Source of the DNA: Arachnopeziza araneosa
Lineage: Eukaryota > Ascomycota > Leotiomycetes > Helotiales > Arachnopezizaceae
Assembly: GCA_003988855.1 (NCBI GenBank)
Contig: QYAI01000150.1
Span: 124,001-188,000, forward strand
Length of the DNA stretch: 64,000 bases
Reading direction: 5' to 3'
In this document: positions 11,201 through 21,669 of the stretch, in pieces
Position numbering within the stretch: the first letter of the stretch is position 1
Layout of the letters: the number at the start of each line of letters is the position of its first letter
The notes under the pieces: model-generated
What the model was told of the DNA's origin: nothing
The model's database searches: none
Seen by the model: only the letters and a program-made list of their open reading frames with translations
Position numbers and translations under genes: made by a program

Positions 11201-12643
11201 CTGAACACAAGGAAAGGTCATCACTACATCGATTCAACGTCAAAAGGCATGTCTGCTGGTCAATACATTACCGTGAATGCGAACAAAACCAAAAAATGGA
11301 GGAATATGATATCGTGGAAACAAACAATTCTGGATGAGTGGGAGCACAACCCTTCTCTGCGAGGTCAGGCAATCTTAATTCTAGAACGTTTCATTGGAGT
11401 TGCCGTTTCTCTCTGCACTTTCAATGGTACTCGCGTACGACTTATTGACTTGCTTAAAACTGATTCCATGCGACATATACTAGACATTTTTCAGTGGAAA
11501 AGTAAGGAAAACAAGCAGCAGTTCTTTGAAGCATTGGATCAGCCGGACCATCGTTCAATTAGACGCCTCTGGCAAGAGAAAGAAGCTTTACAAGATGAAA
11601 TAGGTGATGCAATATCCATATGCCTGACGATGCTAGCATCAACCGGTTATGATGAGCCGCACGATGAGCTCAATCTTCTCTGGGTTCCATCCCTCCAGTC
11701 CTGCCAAGGCGATGATTTGGCAGAACAAGCCTTACCTCAGCGGGTTATTCTCAAAGGCTCCAAGCATCAGTGGGTTAGAATTTTGAGAGACACAGAGGTC
11801 TCTTGTACCATGGCCGTTGCCGTTGAAGATAGCCTCGCGAATCGGGGGCATGGTGGTCGGCGCTGTCGCCGACGTGGTCCTGAACGACCCAGCGTCCTCG
11901 AAACCGCTATCCGAGTCAACGGCCAGATCGATCCCAGTAAACGACTCCGAGAACAACCTCTCCCTATCACGCCTGAAGATCAGGATCCGTGGCATCAAGA
12001 GCAACTCGCCTGGCAGAGATACTGGGATCCCAAGTTCCTCAAACAAGGCTCCACGTTCTGGCTCGGATTTCAAGGTCAATTGAAGGTGGCCGGGCTTATT
12101 TCTGAGACTGGTCTGTTGGTGACCTGGGATCGGGATTGGCTCGAGAGGATTCGGAATATGTTGGAGTTGAAGATCGGCGGTCCTGGGAGTCTTTGTCACA
12201 ATGAGTTTTCCGGGGAGATGTGGGGGGCTTTCACACGGCCGTTGCCGGTTCATGTCATGGCTCAGGATAGAACTTGATGATTGCATTTGGTCCGCTGGAT
12301 GAAAGAGAATTCCAAAGATCAGCTACCCATGTCCGCGAACCCCCCCTCACGTGAGTTATTCTTCAAAGCGTATCGTCGTATCTCACTAACTATGATAGCA
12401 TTATTGAGATGTATTAGCATATATACGAACTCTACTTTTGAGACCGTGAAACAAGTATCGCCAGGGATTTTGAGGGATCAACGACTAGCTAATGGATTTA
12501 CAACCGTCAGTGATCTAGCAAGCGCTCCTATACAGAGACTTGCCCAATATGCTCAAAGCCCAAAGCATGTGATAGAGTCTCGAGAAGCACGGTCAGTCTT
12601 TAATGACCTTCAGCTTGTTCGACACAGTTTATTTTTCCGCTAG
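8281..12643 (+). pseudogene. Broken CaMK-like kinase fused to unknown fungal domain
   Basis: Starts MRNPESAVPP and continues across an intron-like GTATGT..CAG (about 8455-8512). After LALKTIS the frame hits TGA (8542-8544), and a second frame resumes with LLTIVDFFETLNNFYIVTD; the kinase family reads straight through here, so this is a frameshift. The rest is clear: HRDLKPEN, VTDFG, YQAPE and DIWAIGAITHFLLCGYAPF, as in calcium/calmodulin-dependent kinases. The glycine loop has become GKTLGTEVFYTT, so ATP binding is doubtful. The same open frame then runs, without a stop, through an acidic linker into a domain with ESLYLSTTIQDLADIYGPA. A second shift near 10795 moves the matching sequence (HAIRQYEIGGGSI) to another frame, which with a third section (GHHYIDSTSKGMSAGQYIT) ends at 12277. 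A 48-nt intron-like segment at 12351-12398 suggests the gene's tail continued to about 12643. I know this second part only as a large uncharacterised fungal family. Confidence 0.65.
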
Positions 12644-12837
12644 CGAGTCTTGATGTTTTTCACCTAATTTTATCATTCAGCTGAAATTTTGAGCTTTACA
12701 TAATTGGGTCTTTTGAACCTGAAGCTTCAAATACGAGGGGCCCGACTCCATGAAATTTAATTACCTCTATAATTATTATGAAATAGGCACATTTTAAATC
12801 TAACCATTCAGTAGGGAAATCTAGCTATTGTAGCGAA

Positions 12838-15085
12838 GTGATTGTTCGATTACTGGCACTCCCCACTTTTGCAGAAAAAGCAAGTGTCGTCTACGTTGAA
12901 CATCTTGTCGAGATCTTGGATGTCATTCCTGTTCTACGCGATGAGACTCTAGACACAAAGAAACCCAAGCTACTCAATTTTCATTGTGGCAATGTCCGAT
13001 ATTCTGACGGGAGCGAATTTGGAATAGTTGAATGCCGAGCCTGTCATAATTTGACTTATTTCGAACCTCATAAAAGCGAACCTGTCGAGGAATACATTCG
13101 TGAACGAGAGAAAGGATGCAAAGGACGTAATTTTGTTCTCTCTGCTGTGGAAGCCTACAAACCTGGCTGGATCAGTGAGCCGGAGGTGTGGGCACGGAGT
13201 CTTTGCTTGGATGAAGACAGTGGGGCATATTTCAACAATCTTTGCTTCGAACTCAGGGAGAGTGACACTTCAGGCAACGACAACGATTTCAGTTCCTTCA
13301 AGGTTTTTGCGAAGCAAGGTGTGTCTCCAACTCTAGAGTTTCACAGATTCTGAGTGCGAGCTGGCAGTTGATCCGCTTTACTATCAAACTCCATCTTACA
13401 TACTACAATCCAGCCTTGACATAATCCCTGACGCCGGCTGCATTCTCACGTGCTTTGTCTTGGCTCGACGACTGTCTTAAGAATCACACAGATTGCAGGT
13501 CTCCAGATCTTACCTTCAAGCCAACACGACTTATCAATGTTGGAAACAGCAATAAACGGCCATACCTATTCGAACCGACCACCAAAGTTCCATATATAGC
13601 TTTGAGCTACTGCTGGGGAGCTGATCTCAATGGAGTCGTAACTACAACAAAGCAGAACTTGAAACACCATTTTATTGAGGTAGATCGTTCGTCTCTTCCA
13701 CAGACCCTTGTTGATGCGATGATAGTATGCGCGGGTATCGGGATACAACACCTTTGGATCGATTCCTTGTGTGTCATTCAAGATGATGTCGAAGATTGGC
13801 AGCGAGAATCGGGACAAATGCGCATTTGACCATCACAGCGGACTCTCCCGATTCTTGTAAGAAAGGCTTCCTTGGGCCACAGCTCTATGCTACGCCTGGA
13901 TGGCAAATCCCTCTTACTACTGGCCACGAGGACGTTGATAATTACGGTATGAAGATTTACTATCATTGCAAAGACTTCCTCATTCGTCCCGATACGTATT
14001 CCGCATCCGAGGCTGAGAATCTGCCTCCTCATGCGACACGAGGGTGGACGCTCCAAGAGAGTATTCTTTCCGTAAGGAAACTCAGCTATACTGGCAACGA
14101 ACTGGCTTGGTCGTGCAATACACAAGCTATTTGCGAGTGTAGTCGCCTCGGTCGCGATCGGGGTGGGCCTTTCGCCTGGGCGAAAGTAATCCTTGGAAGG
14201 CATACGGGAAATGCCTCCACTATTAGCCTACAAGACGTAAATAAAGAGTGGAGAATGTTGATAGAACAGTATTCATCACGGAAACTTACCCAGGAATCTG
14301 ATAAACTGAGCGCTCTCTCTGGGATTGTGCAGCTTATTTTACAGACAAAACCTTCTAAGCAAAGTTCTCCTGATCAATACTTGGCAGGCCTCTGGAAAAA
14401 TAATCTCATATTTAGTATGGCGTGAAAGTCTATTAATAAGCCAAACGAGATCTTGGCCTCTCGACCAACAACATACCGAGCACCAACATGGTCGTGGGCA
14501 TCTATCAATGGTCTAGTATATTGGGAAGATTACCCAAAACAATGTAGCATTAGTCCAGCGCTTTTGATCAAAGACTGTTTCTGCAAGCCTGCCTCTCCTC
14601 TTGACCCCACCGGAGCAGTGACTGAGGCGTATCTTATAGTGACTGGATTTCTTGCCCCAGTTCAAGTTGCAGACAGAAACCCACTGCCCCAGCCAGATGA
14701 AGTGTTATCGTTTGACAAGAGCATTCCGCAAGCTCAACTCCGTGGTAAAGACCTCGAGTCTCACTATTTCTGCTTTGATGCACCTCGGGACCACGAATCA
14801 ACATTCGGATGTTGAGGTGGCAGGAGCTGGAACGGACATAATTGCGAGTATGGTTTTGACGAAACGAATATACAATATTTTGGTTTGCTGGTATGCAAGG
14901 TGTATTGGCCGCGACAGGCGAGTCGAGCAAGTAGAGGGCCTACTATTCAATTTTTAGTGCTGAAAAAAAGCCAAAATGTGACAGGGGCATACGAGAGAAT
15001 TGGCGCCGGAGAGTCTAGCCTTTTTGATAGCGAGGATAATGTACCATTTGTAGATGCGGTTCCAGCGACGATCAAATTGGTGTAA
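12838..15085 (+). pseudogene. Broken HET-domain gene
   Basis: A heterokaryon-incompatibility gene split over several frames. The N-terminal part (12838-13353) has Cys-rich elements and SSFKVFAKQGV. The HET core follows from 13455: YIALSYCWG, then HLWIDSLCVIQDD. At 13808-13826 the frame breaks where WQRESGQM should lead into the NAHLTIT strand; a short segment seems lost, with ACAAATG left once. The next frame carries LPPHATRGWTLQESILS. An in-frame TGA at 14423-14425 replaces a probable Trp, after which the same frame continues with TYRAPTWSWASING, a standard HET C-terminal motif. A further break near 14815 precedes the last piece, LVLKKSQNVTGAYERIG, ending ATIKLV at 15085. Intact HET proteins trigger cell death on non-self fusion; this copy cannot make the full protein. 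Confidence 0.8.
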
Positions 15086-15791
15086 CCTAGCATGATTTTG
15101 AATACAATCAACGTTAAAGTGCGATAGCTAATGAATTCTGCGGCTTTTAGTCGCTGTTTTATGCGACAGTTACCTTATGCTTACCCTCCTTGAAATTTCT
15201 AGACAAGTATTTTGATAAAGGTTATTGAAAATATAGAGTAAGAATTGTTTTAAATATTTATTTTATTTACTGAGAATAGATTAACCAGTTGTTGTGGAGA
15301 AAAGAAATGAGCTTCTACACACCGGTTAGTTTGTACACATTATTTAGATGAACTCTACGGTTGAAGTTTATTTCCCTGTCTCTTTTTTGGTCATTTTCCG
15401 CTTAAAAACTGTCGATCTAGTGCTGACTGTCGTGAATAATCCGTTGCGTACGTAGGGATCCTACCTCCCTTTTTAAGACCCTTGACTTTCAACTCGGGTT
15501 CGGGAAACACCCATCACATGATACTAGCTTTGGTGAGGTACTCACCTGAAGACGAGTAGCTTATAAATTATTGAGATAGATTTTATGATGAATCATGGCA
15601 AGAGTTTAGCGGTCCTGATATCCTTTGATGCTCAAGTTGACTTCTCGGATCAAAATTACGTACTAATCTAATGTAAACAACAAGCTAGTCTATTAGAACA
15701 CTAGCTAATTAGTGGCTTTCTTGAGACCTTATTTTTCTTAGTAACAGAACTCATTGCTCTCGAGTTGTAGGACACTAGAGTCCCGAGAAGT
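15086..15791. other. AT-rich intergenic region
   Basis: Between two relics. AT-rich with short frames only; nothing recognised. Confidence 0.4.
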
Positions 15792-16384
15792 TTGGTTGAG
15801 CTTTTGTTAATTTTCACTTTCATCCGTGGTATCGATCTATCCGAAGCGCCAACTCTGACAGACGAGAAAAGATCCGAGAGCATCACGGCTCGCGATATAC
15901 CAAACCCCAATGTTGTGTGCTATGGGGGCCATCTTGATCCTAACAGCATGTCGAACGCACAAAATGGCTTCTACACTACACCTGATGTTTGCGATGGTGT
16001 TTGGAGGACTCAATCAATTACCTAGTGAGATCTCTATTCCTTGCTCTTGTATCTATTTTCATCACATCTAGAGTGTCCTACTCTGTCTCCACTTTTCCTT
16101 TGGAGACCGAAAGGGGTTCTTTTTATCACATCAATTCTGTTTTCGGAAGCGAGGCACTGACACTTTTCAGTTATGTATGGGGCACAGCTATAGTTTATAT
16201 GTGCAATTACTCCAATAATCCGTGTGCTCCAAGCGAGTTCGCCCTTTGCAATGGACTCTGGGATTCTCATTGTGGCATTTGAGAGACGGGTTATGTCTGG
16301 ATACCTGATTGGCAGAAGACTTACGGCAGAGATATTTACTCTCCTGGCGAGGGCGCAAACATCTGTGGTCGGCAAGTCGTCTAA
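15792..16384 (+). pseudogene. Relic of a small secreted Cys-containing protein
   Basis: The 3' part reads SYVWGTAIVYMCNYSNNPCAP, then DSHCGI, then an in-frame TGA at 16280-16282, after which the same frame continues ETGYVWIPDWQKTYGRDIYS and ends with a Cys and TAA at 16384. This pattern (CNY..NPC, CG..GYV.IP.W.KTYGR) is one I associate with small secreted fungal proteins. The TGA probably replaced a Trp or similar residue. An upstream frame (about 15850-16023) has ARDIPNPNVVCYGGHLDP and may be the N-terminal exon, but I could not join it without a stop, and no signal peptide with an ATG is visible. The family has no name I can give. Confidence 0.5.
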
Positions 16385-17873
16385 GTAGTGAGGATGTCGG
16401 TGTGGCGAGTGCATTAGGGTGGTGGAATCAGAGGTATGAAGATTGGTGATGCTTGGTGTCGGCTTTCAACAACTCGATGGCCACTTGTACTGAAGTTCAA
16501 GAATACGCTCTTTATGAATTGATTTACTTTTGCATAAATCACCCCCGCATAAACGCTTTGACTGACCTTGACCACCACTCATGAGACCCAATTCGATAAC
16601 GCAGTGGAAGAAACCTCTCCAATTCTGTGCATAAACTAAAATGACGTCTTGAATTAGGAGGAGGGGTGCAATCCTCAAAAATGAATAATGTAGAGTTGAA
16701 AGCCCAATTTCGCATCAACTGCCCAATCTTCTCCGTTTTTATAGTGTCATAGAATGCTTCAAGCGCATGATTCTGGGTTTGTTCACATCAATTGATCTCT
16801 GCACAATGTTTGATTTCTATATTCTACTTAGACTCAACACAACGTTTGCTCTGTACAATTCACCTATTGACTTCGGGAAAGCTGTCACGCCCAGAAAAAG
16901 CAGTGGATATTGATGTGTGAGAAAGTGATGTTGATTTTTCAAGAGAGGATTGCACGGGAATTCCCATACAAACACACCCTCTAGCTGCTTCTTCTCAGTT
17001 CGTCCGCACACCCCGTCAAAAGCGGCGCTTGCCCTAACGAGACTGTCAGATATGGCAACGAAGTTGCATTGATTCATGATTAAGAGAGAGGCAGGGAGCA
17101 GATCTACGAGGCCGATAAATATTGTGTAAAACTGAGTCAGCGCCTACCAGTTCATCTGTAGACAATGTATCACCGCCGAATCCTGACGGAGGCGCCATCC
17201 TAATACAGGAGAGCTAAAATCCAAAAGGTAACGCAGCTTACAGGAATATTTTATAACGAAGCTGAAGGTTATGGCCATCTTTTTGTGTTTCTTTCTGGTA
17301 GCGTAATTAAACATATTTTCAGCATATATTTTGGTTCTTCTGCGTGAAATTGTCAACTCTACGCTAGATTCGGAGAGACTAAACAGGTCCCAAAAAGTAT
17401 ACCTTTGGTATCAACGTCTTGGGGCCTAATTTATCCTTATTTCTGATTCTAACTTATCAGATCTGACCTTTCTATCGAAAAGATGGATCAGGCTGAGGCA
17501 GTATCTGTGAATTTTCCCGGGCTTTGACTCAATTTCCGTCGATGGAAAGTTCAAAACTCAGCCTTACTTTGGCAATCGATAAACGGGCCAACGGGTTAAC
17601 TTTGCCGTGAGTGGTTTCGGAAGCGCTAAGCAACGAATCATATCAGGAGTAAGGAGGATTGATGACGAATGCGACCCAATCGCGAATTGCCACAACGCTT
17701 TATTCAGCCTTGTGAAAATACCGTGCAAGCATTTTCCTCTTTTTTCTCTCACATCTTATCAGAGCTTCTGTTAACAGACCATAGATCAACAGCCGGTATC
17801 CTAGTCTTAGTTTACGACATTCTGTATTTTAGATGCGATAACATTTTAACCGTCAAGAGTCGTTATTACGATA
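16385..17873. other. Intergenic region upstream of intact HET gene
   Basis: About 1.5 kb with only short unrelated frames on both strands. It should include the promoter of the HET gene that follows. Nothing else recognised. Confidence 0.4.
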
Positions 17874-19115
17874 ATGGAGTTTGTTTATGATTCTAGCCTG
17901 CCCTCGAACGAGCTACGGCTACTTAAGCCGGTTGCATTTAATCACAATATCCTTCGATTCAAATCTCAACGCGTCCGACGCGCGCCAGGAACCCGGTACA
18001 CAGCCGTCTCGTATACATGGGGCGACGAAGATGCATCGGAAATCATCTACTTGGATAACCGAACTTTTCGTGTTAGACCCAATTTATGGTCGTGTCTGTA
18101 TTACATGGCTCATGCTGCAAAGTATGGAGCCTGTGAATACTTATGGGTGGATGCGATTTGTATCAATCAAACCAATGACATTGAACGTAACTCTCAAGTC
18201 CGGCTCATGGATCAAACATACAAAGACGCCATCTACGTGTCGGTTTGGCTGGGACTTGTCAAGTTGCCAGAGTCGTTCGTGTCATATTTACCTGCCAAGA
18301 CCATAGAAAGCGACGCATTCGACTGGATGGACTCGATCGTCGAACTCTCGAATCGCCCATATTGGTCTCGGGTCTGGGTTATCCAGGAGTTTCTACTTGG
18401 CCAAAGTGTCCAACTGTTTTGCAGTGACAACCAGATAGATTGGCAAGAATTTCAAAGCATCCTCAGCCGCGAGACTGGCATCCAACAGTATTACGATGCA
18501 TTTGGCGACGTTCCGCGAGGAGACCGAACAAACGCACTCGCCGCTTCGTCGCTTGTTATGGGACGTCATGTGGACAAGCATCCCGAGTTCTTACAACCAC
18601 TCTGTGACCTGCTTATTGACCACCATAAGTCTAAATGTAAAGATCCACGAGACAAGGTTTTCGCACTGCTAGGACTTATCCCGCTCGATGAACGAGAAAT
18701 TCTGAACATTGTCTTTCCAGACTATACGATTTCGGAGGAACATGTGCTTATCATAACGTTAGCACACTTAACACAATTTCCCGCAGAGTCAAGGATGAGA
18801 CGCAATGGAGTGAAAATTACCCCTGATTCCGAGGAGCTTTTCTTGGGACTTGGTGTCGGACCGAAATCACAGAGAAGAAGACTTTTGCGTCGGGCGGGGG
18901 AATTTGACTACTTATCTCCCCTGTTTCGCGATGAAGTTTTACAATTCTTGAGATGCAATGATCCAGTAGAGGAATTTGAAGGCGGAGATGAGGGCGAAGA
19001 TGGGGACGAAGAAGAAGAGACGAGTGGAAGTCATAAAGTGCGGTTTAGGGTAATTGTGATGTTTATGTCCATATCATTGGTTGCGTGGTTGATAATGAAG
19101 AAGAACAGAATGTAG
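17874..19115 (+). CDS. HET-domain protein with C-terminal membrane anchor
   Basis: A single-exon gene of 413 residues with an unbroken frame. The three HET blocks are present: TRYTAVSYTWGD (about 40-51), YLWVDAICINQTND (about 91-104) and RPYWSRVWVIQEF (about 163-175). A later segment, CKDPRDKVFALLGLIP, is also typical of this subfamily. After an acidic stretch (GGDEGEDGDEEEE, about 366-378) the protein ends with a hydrophobic helix, VIVMFMSISLVAWLI, and a basic tail KKNRM, the layout of a tail-anchored membrane protein. HET proteins mediate incompatibility and cell death. Anchoring at an organelle membrane is inferred from the sequence. It is the only intact HET gene of the three in the window. 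Confidence 0.88.
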   Translation: MEFVYDSSLPSNELRLLKPVAFNHNILRFKSQRVRRAPGTRYTAVSYTWGDEDASEIIYLDNRTFRVRPNLWSCLYYMAHAAKYGACEYLWVDAICINQTNDIERNSQVRLMDQTYKDAIYVSVWLGLVKLPESFVSYLPAKTIESDAFDWMDSIVELSNRPYWSRVWVIQEFLLGQSVQLFCSDNQIDWQEFQSILSRETGIQQYYDAFGDVPRGDRTNALAASSLVMGRHVDKHPEFLQPLCDLLIDHHKSKCKDPRDKVFALLGLIPLDEREILNIVFPDYTISEEHVLIITLAHLTQFPAESRMRRNGVKITPDSEELFLGLGVGPKSQRRRLLRRAGEFDYLSPLFRDEVLQFLRCNDPVEEFEGGDEGEDGDEEEETSGSHKVRFRVIVMFMSISLVAWLIMKKNRM

Positions 19116-19836
19116 CAGTGGGTAGTCTCTGAATAAAGTTGGTGTAGTGCGAATAATGGGTTTATAGCTTTGATGTCCAGTAACTTATATGCGGGTCTGA
19201 ATGGGTTAATATCGATGACTGGGATTGAATAGTAAATTGTCTCGAATTGGAAAGCACTCATTAGGGTCTAGAAGGAAACCACTACACATTCACAGTTTGC
19301 TATTTTCAAAAACATCTCATGTATGTTCTTAGTATGTTCTTAGTATGCTCTTAGTATGCTCTTAGTATGCTCTTAGTATGTTCTTAGTATGCTTTTACAT
19401 AACAAATCTTAGCGCTTAATGCTGATATAACGTTAAGAAAAAATAACCCCCATATTTTTTAGTTTAAATTTTTTAGTTCTACATACCCACTCTGGAAGAA
19501 TCAGGTAATTGGGACATTCCAGTCGAAAACTAAATCAGTTTTATTCGAGGTCGGGTCCGACTCGGAAGATTAGCGGGTCCGGTTCGGGGCCTGAACCAGT
19601 CACAGGGCTAGCATCCCGGCATGTTATCGTGATCCCCACGCCACATGGGGCATCTCCGCGTCGCTCTGCAGCGTACGTATACTCAGGTGCAGTTACGTAC
19701 CACTCACTGAGTCACTTGAGAGTAGGCAGCGATTTCCTTTTTGTTTATAATCACCAACTTCCACAATCAAAAGACCTCAATCAGAAACCATACTCGTCCC
19801 CAAACAAACACCTCTAGGCACCAACGGAATTCAAAA
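19116..19836. other. Intergenic region with an 11-bp tandem repeat
   Basis: The 3' flank of the HET gene. It holds the TATGNTCTTAG repeat at 19322-19398, then AT-rich sequence and the presumed promoter of the next small gene. No gene recognised. Confidence 0.5.
19322..19398 (+). repeat. Tandem 11-bp repeat, about seven copies
   Basis: Units alternate between TATGTTCTTAG and TATGCTCTTAG, with the last copy degenerate (TATGCTTTTAC). The period of 11 bp is close to one DNA helical turn. It lies just 3' of the intact HET gene. No coding or regulatory role can be read from it. Confidence 0.85.
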
Positions 19837-20281
19837 ATGGGTCTCATCAAATTAGGAATTGCCCTCTACGGCATTCATTTCCTGGTGCTCGTAAAATCCT
19901 GCAAAACATATATTTTCAAAAGTAACTAATAAACGATACAGCACACACCTGCGCGATGACCGCAAATGCGGTGCAAGCCGTGGATTGCCTCAAAATCACC
20001 ACCAAGATCCCATGAACAACATACTTCCCGGTCCAAAGCCGCCAGGATCTCCTCAAGTCTACCAGCAATACCCAAATTTCTCTCAACACCAGTCTCCAAA
20101 CGCCACATACCGAGATGAGAAACACTTGTACAGCGACACACCACAGATGATCGGTAATGGCCAGCCGATCCAGATGCGTGAAGCTCCAACGTATGATGAA
20201 GCGACCTTGAATCGATCTCCGATGGCTTCGCATAACTGTCCAAATTGTGGACATACAAATGAGAAAGGGATGGAAAATTAG
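19837..20281 (+). CDS. Small hypothetical protein, two exons, frame unresolved
   Basis: Exon 1 begins MGLIKLGIALYGIHFLVL, an opening I associate with small fungal proteins. A donor GTAAAA follows and a good branch site and acceptor (CTAATAAACGATACAG) end near 19941. The downstream frame with protein-like content is Pro/Gln-rich (PQNHHQDPMNN, QVYQQYPNFSQHQ, EAPTYDEAT) and closes with NCPNCGHTNEKG at 20281, a possible zinc-binding CxxC. None of the GT sites in exon 1 gives the phase needed to join that frame, so there may be a one-base lesion or a different exon structure. Function unknown. Confidence 0.4.
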
Positions 20282-21669
20282 ATTCTGATGACGGAAGAAA
20301 TTGGCTGTTCTAGGCCGGGTTCATGTCGTGTTGTATGATTATGTGTGCCGTTTACCCTCTCAGCCCTGGAGTTACGGTTCGGCGTCTATATAGCTGTAAT
20401 GATATAATTCTAAGACTTTGCACACAGATTCTGCACAGATGATTCAATTTACAATATCCATCTCTCTTCAAATCAACATTCCCGCATACTCTCAGCTTCC
20501 CAAGTCGACTGGCCGCTCTTCTTCAAAACTATTTCATCCTACACAAAATCACTCGCCTCCATATCAGATTTTCTAAACATTTGCAGATGCTCTTGTTTCA
20601 TAATTTTGTGATTATGTATCAGGATACGTGGGAAGTCACGTCGAGTCGAGGCTGTGAGCTGAGGGGCTCTTTGTGAATCAGTGTAGCGGTGTGGATGAAG
20701 AGTGAGCTCGATGGTGGACACCGTGAAGGGATCTTCAGGATCCATTTGTTCAAACAGAGGAATTATGTATTCGGTTTTTAAAAGTTGAGCGTTAGTTTGA
20801 TTACAAAACCAAACTGCTTGCAATCTGTTCAGCCCCACTCTCTCTACAACCATCAAGGATCCCTCTTCTTTTCAGTATGTTGTGTGACGATTACTATGGA
20901 CTTTGCAGGCTTCTATTAATCAATAATTCACTCTTTATTGCTGTAGATTATACCAGTGGCTTCTTTTGTTTTTGTATTATTTACTGTTCTAAATTCTGTA
21001 TTTGGTTACTCCTTACATTGGCTTTGCACGCTGATCGAAGAATCAAGCGTTGACGTTCCTCCGATGTCCACTTTATGAAACGTACAATTTTTTTGGGGCC
21101 ATTATTGTCATTCAATTATAACAACTATTCAGAAATGGGATTTAATCACGAGTGGGCTGGTCTAGTACCTGTGTGTTGGCGAGATACGCCCGACGAAGGT
21201 GAAATGAGGCTGCAGATAAAGAAAAGCAAAATTTAGGCAATCTTTTGAGGCAAAGCCCCTATTGGATCGGGTTCAACTCTGGGAAGGGAGCTCATCGCTC
21301 TAATTGGGAGGAACTCCATGAAATGACACGTTTTGTAGAATGTGATGCCCTGATAGCAACAGCCATTAGAGGATTCACTGAAGCGATGCTTTTAGTACAT
21401 TCTATTCCGGTCGTGGTTCTGCAGGATGCCTGATTCTCTGGCAACCAATTGATGAATATGCCTCAGCAGATATCCTGCTTCGGGTACACATGAGACACTG
21501 GGCTTGCAGAGATGCAATTAGGTTTCGACACGTTATCAATCCCACCGTTTGCAACCCAACGCCAGCTTATTAAATCACTTGCCTGGCCTCATAACTTGAA
21601 ATCTCACTATCTCATATACTTTGACAGCCAAGCGCTTTTCGTTTTCTAGATTCAGTAACTTCGCTGAAA
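20282..21669. other. Intergenic region with one doubtful reverse ORF
   Basis: A minus-strand frame from the ATG at 20853 down to 20539 encodes about 104 residues (TEYIIPLFEQMDPEDPFTVS within it). It has a plausible amino-acid mix but no recognisable domain and may be a gene fragment. The rest is the promoter side of the ubiquitin-fusion gene; nothing else seen. Confidence 0.3.

Noticed and set aside
11732..12286. Reverse frame of 184 codons
   Set aside because: Lies antisense to the conserved third section of the kinase-fusion relic and has no recognisable domain.
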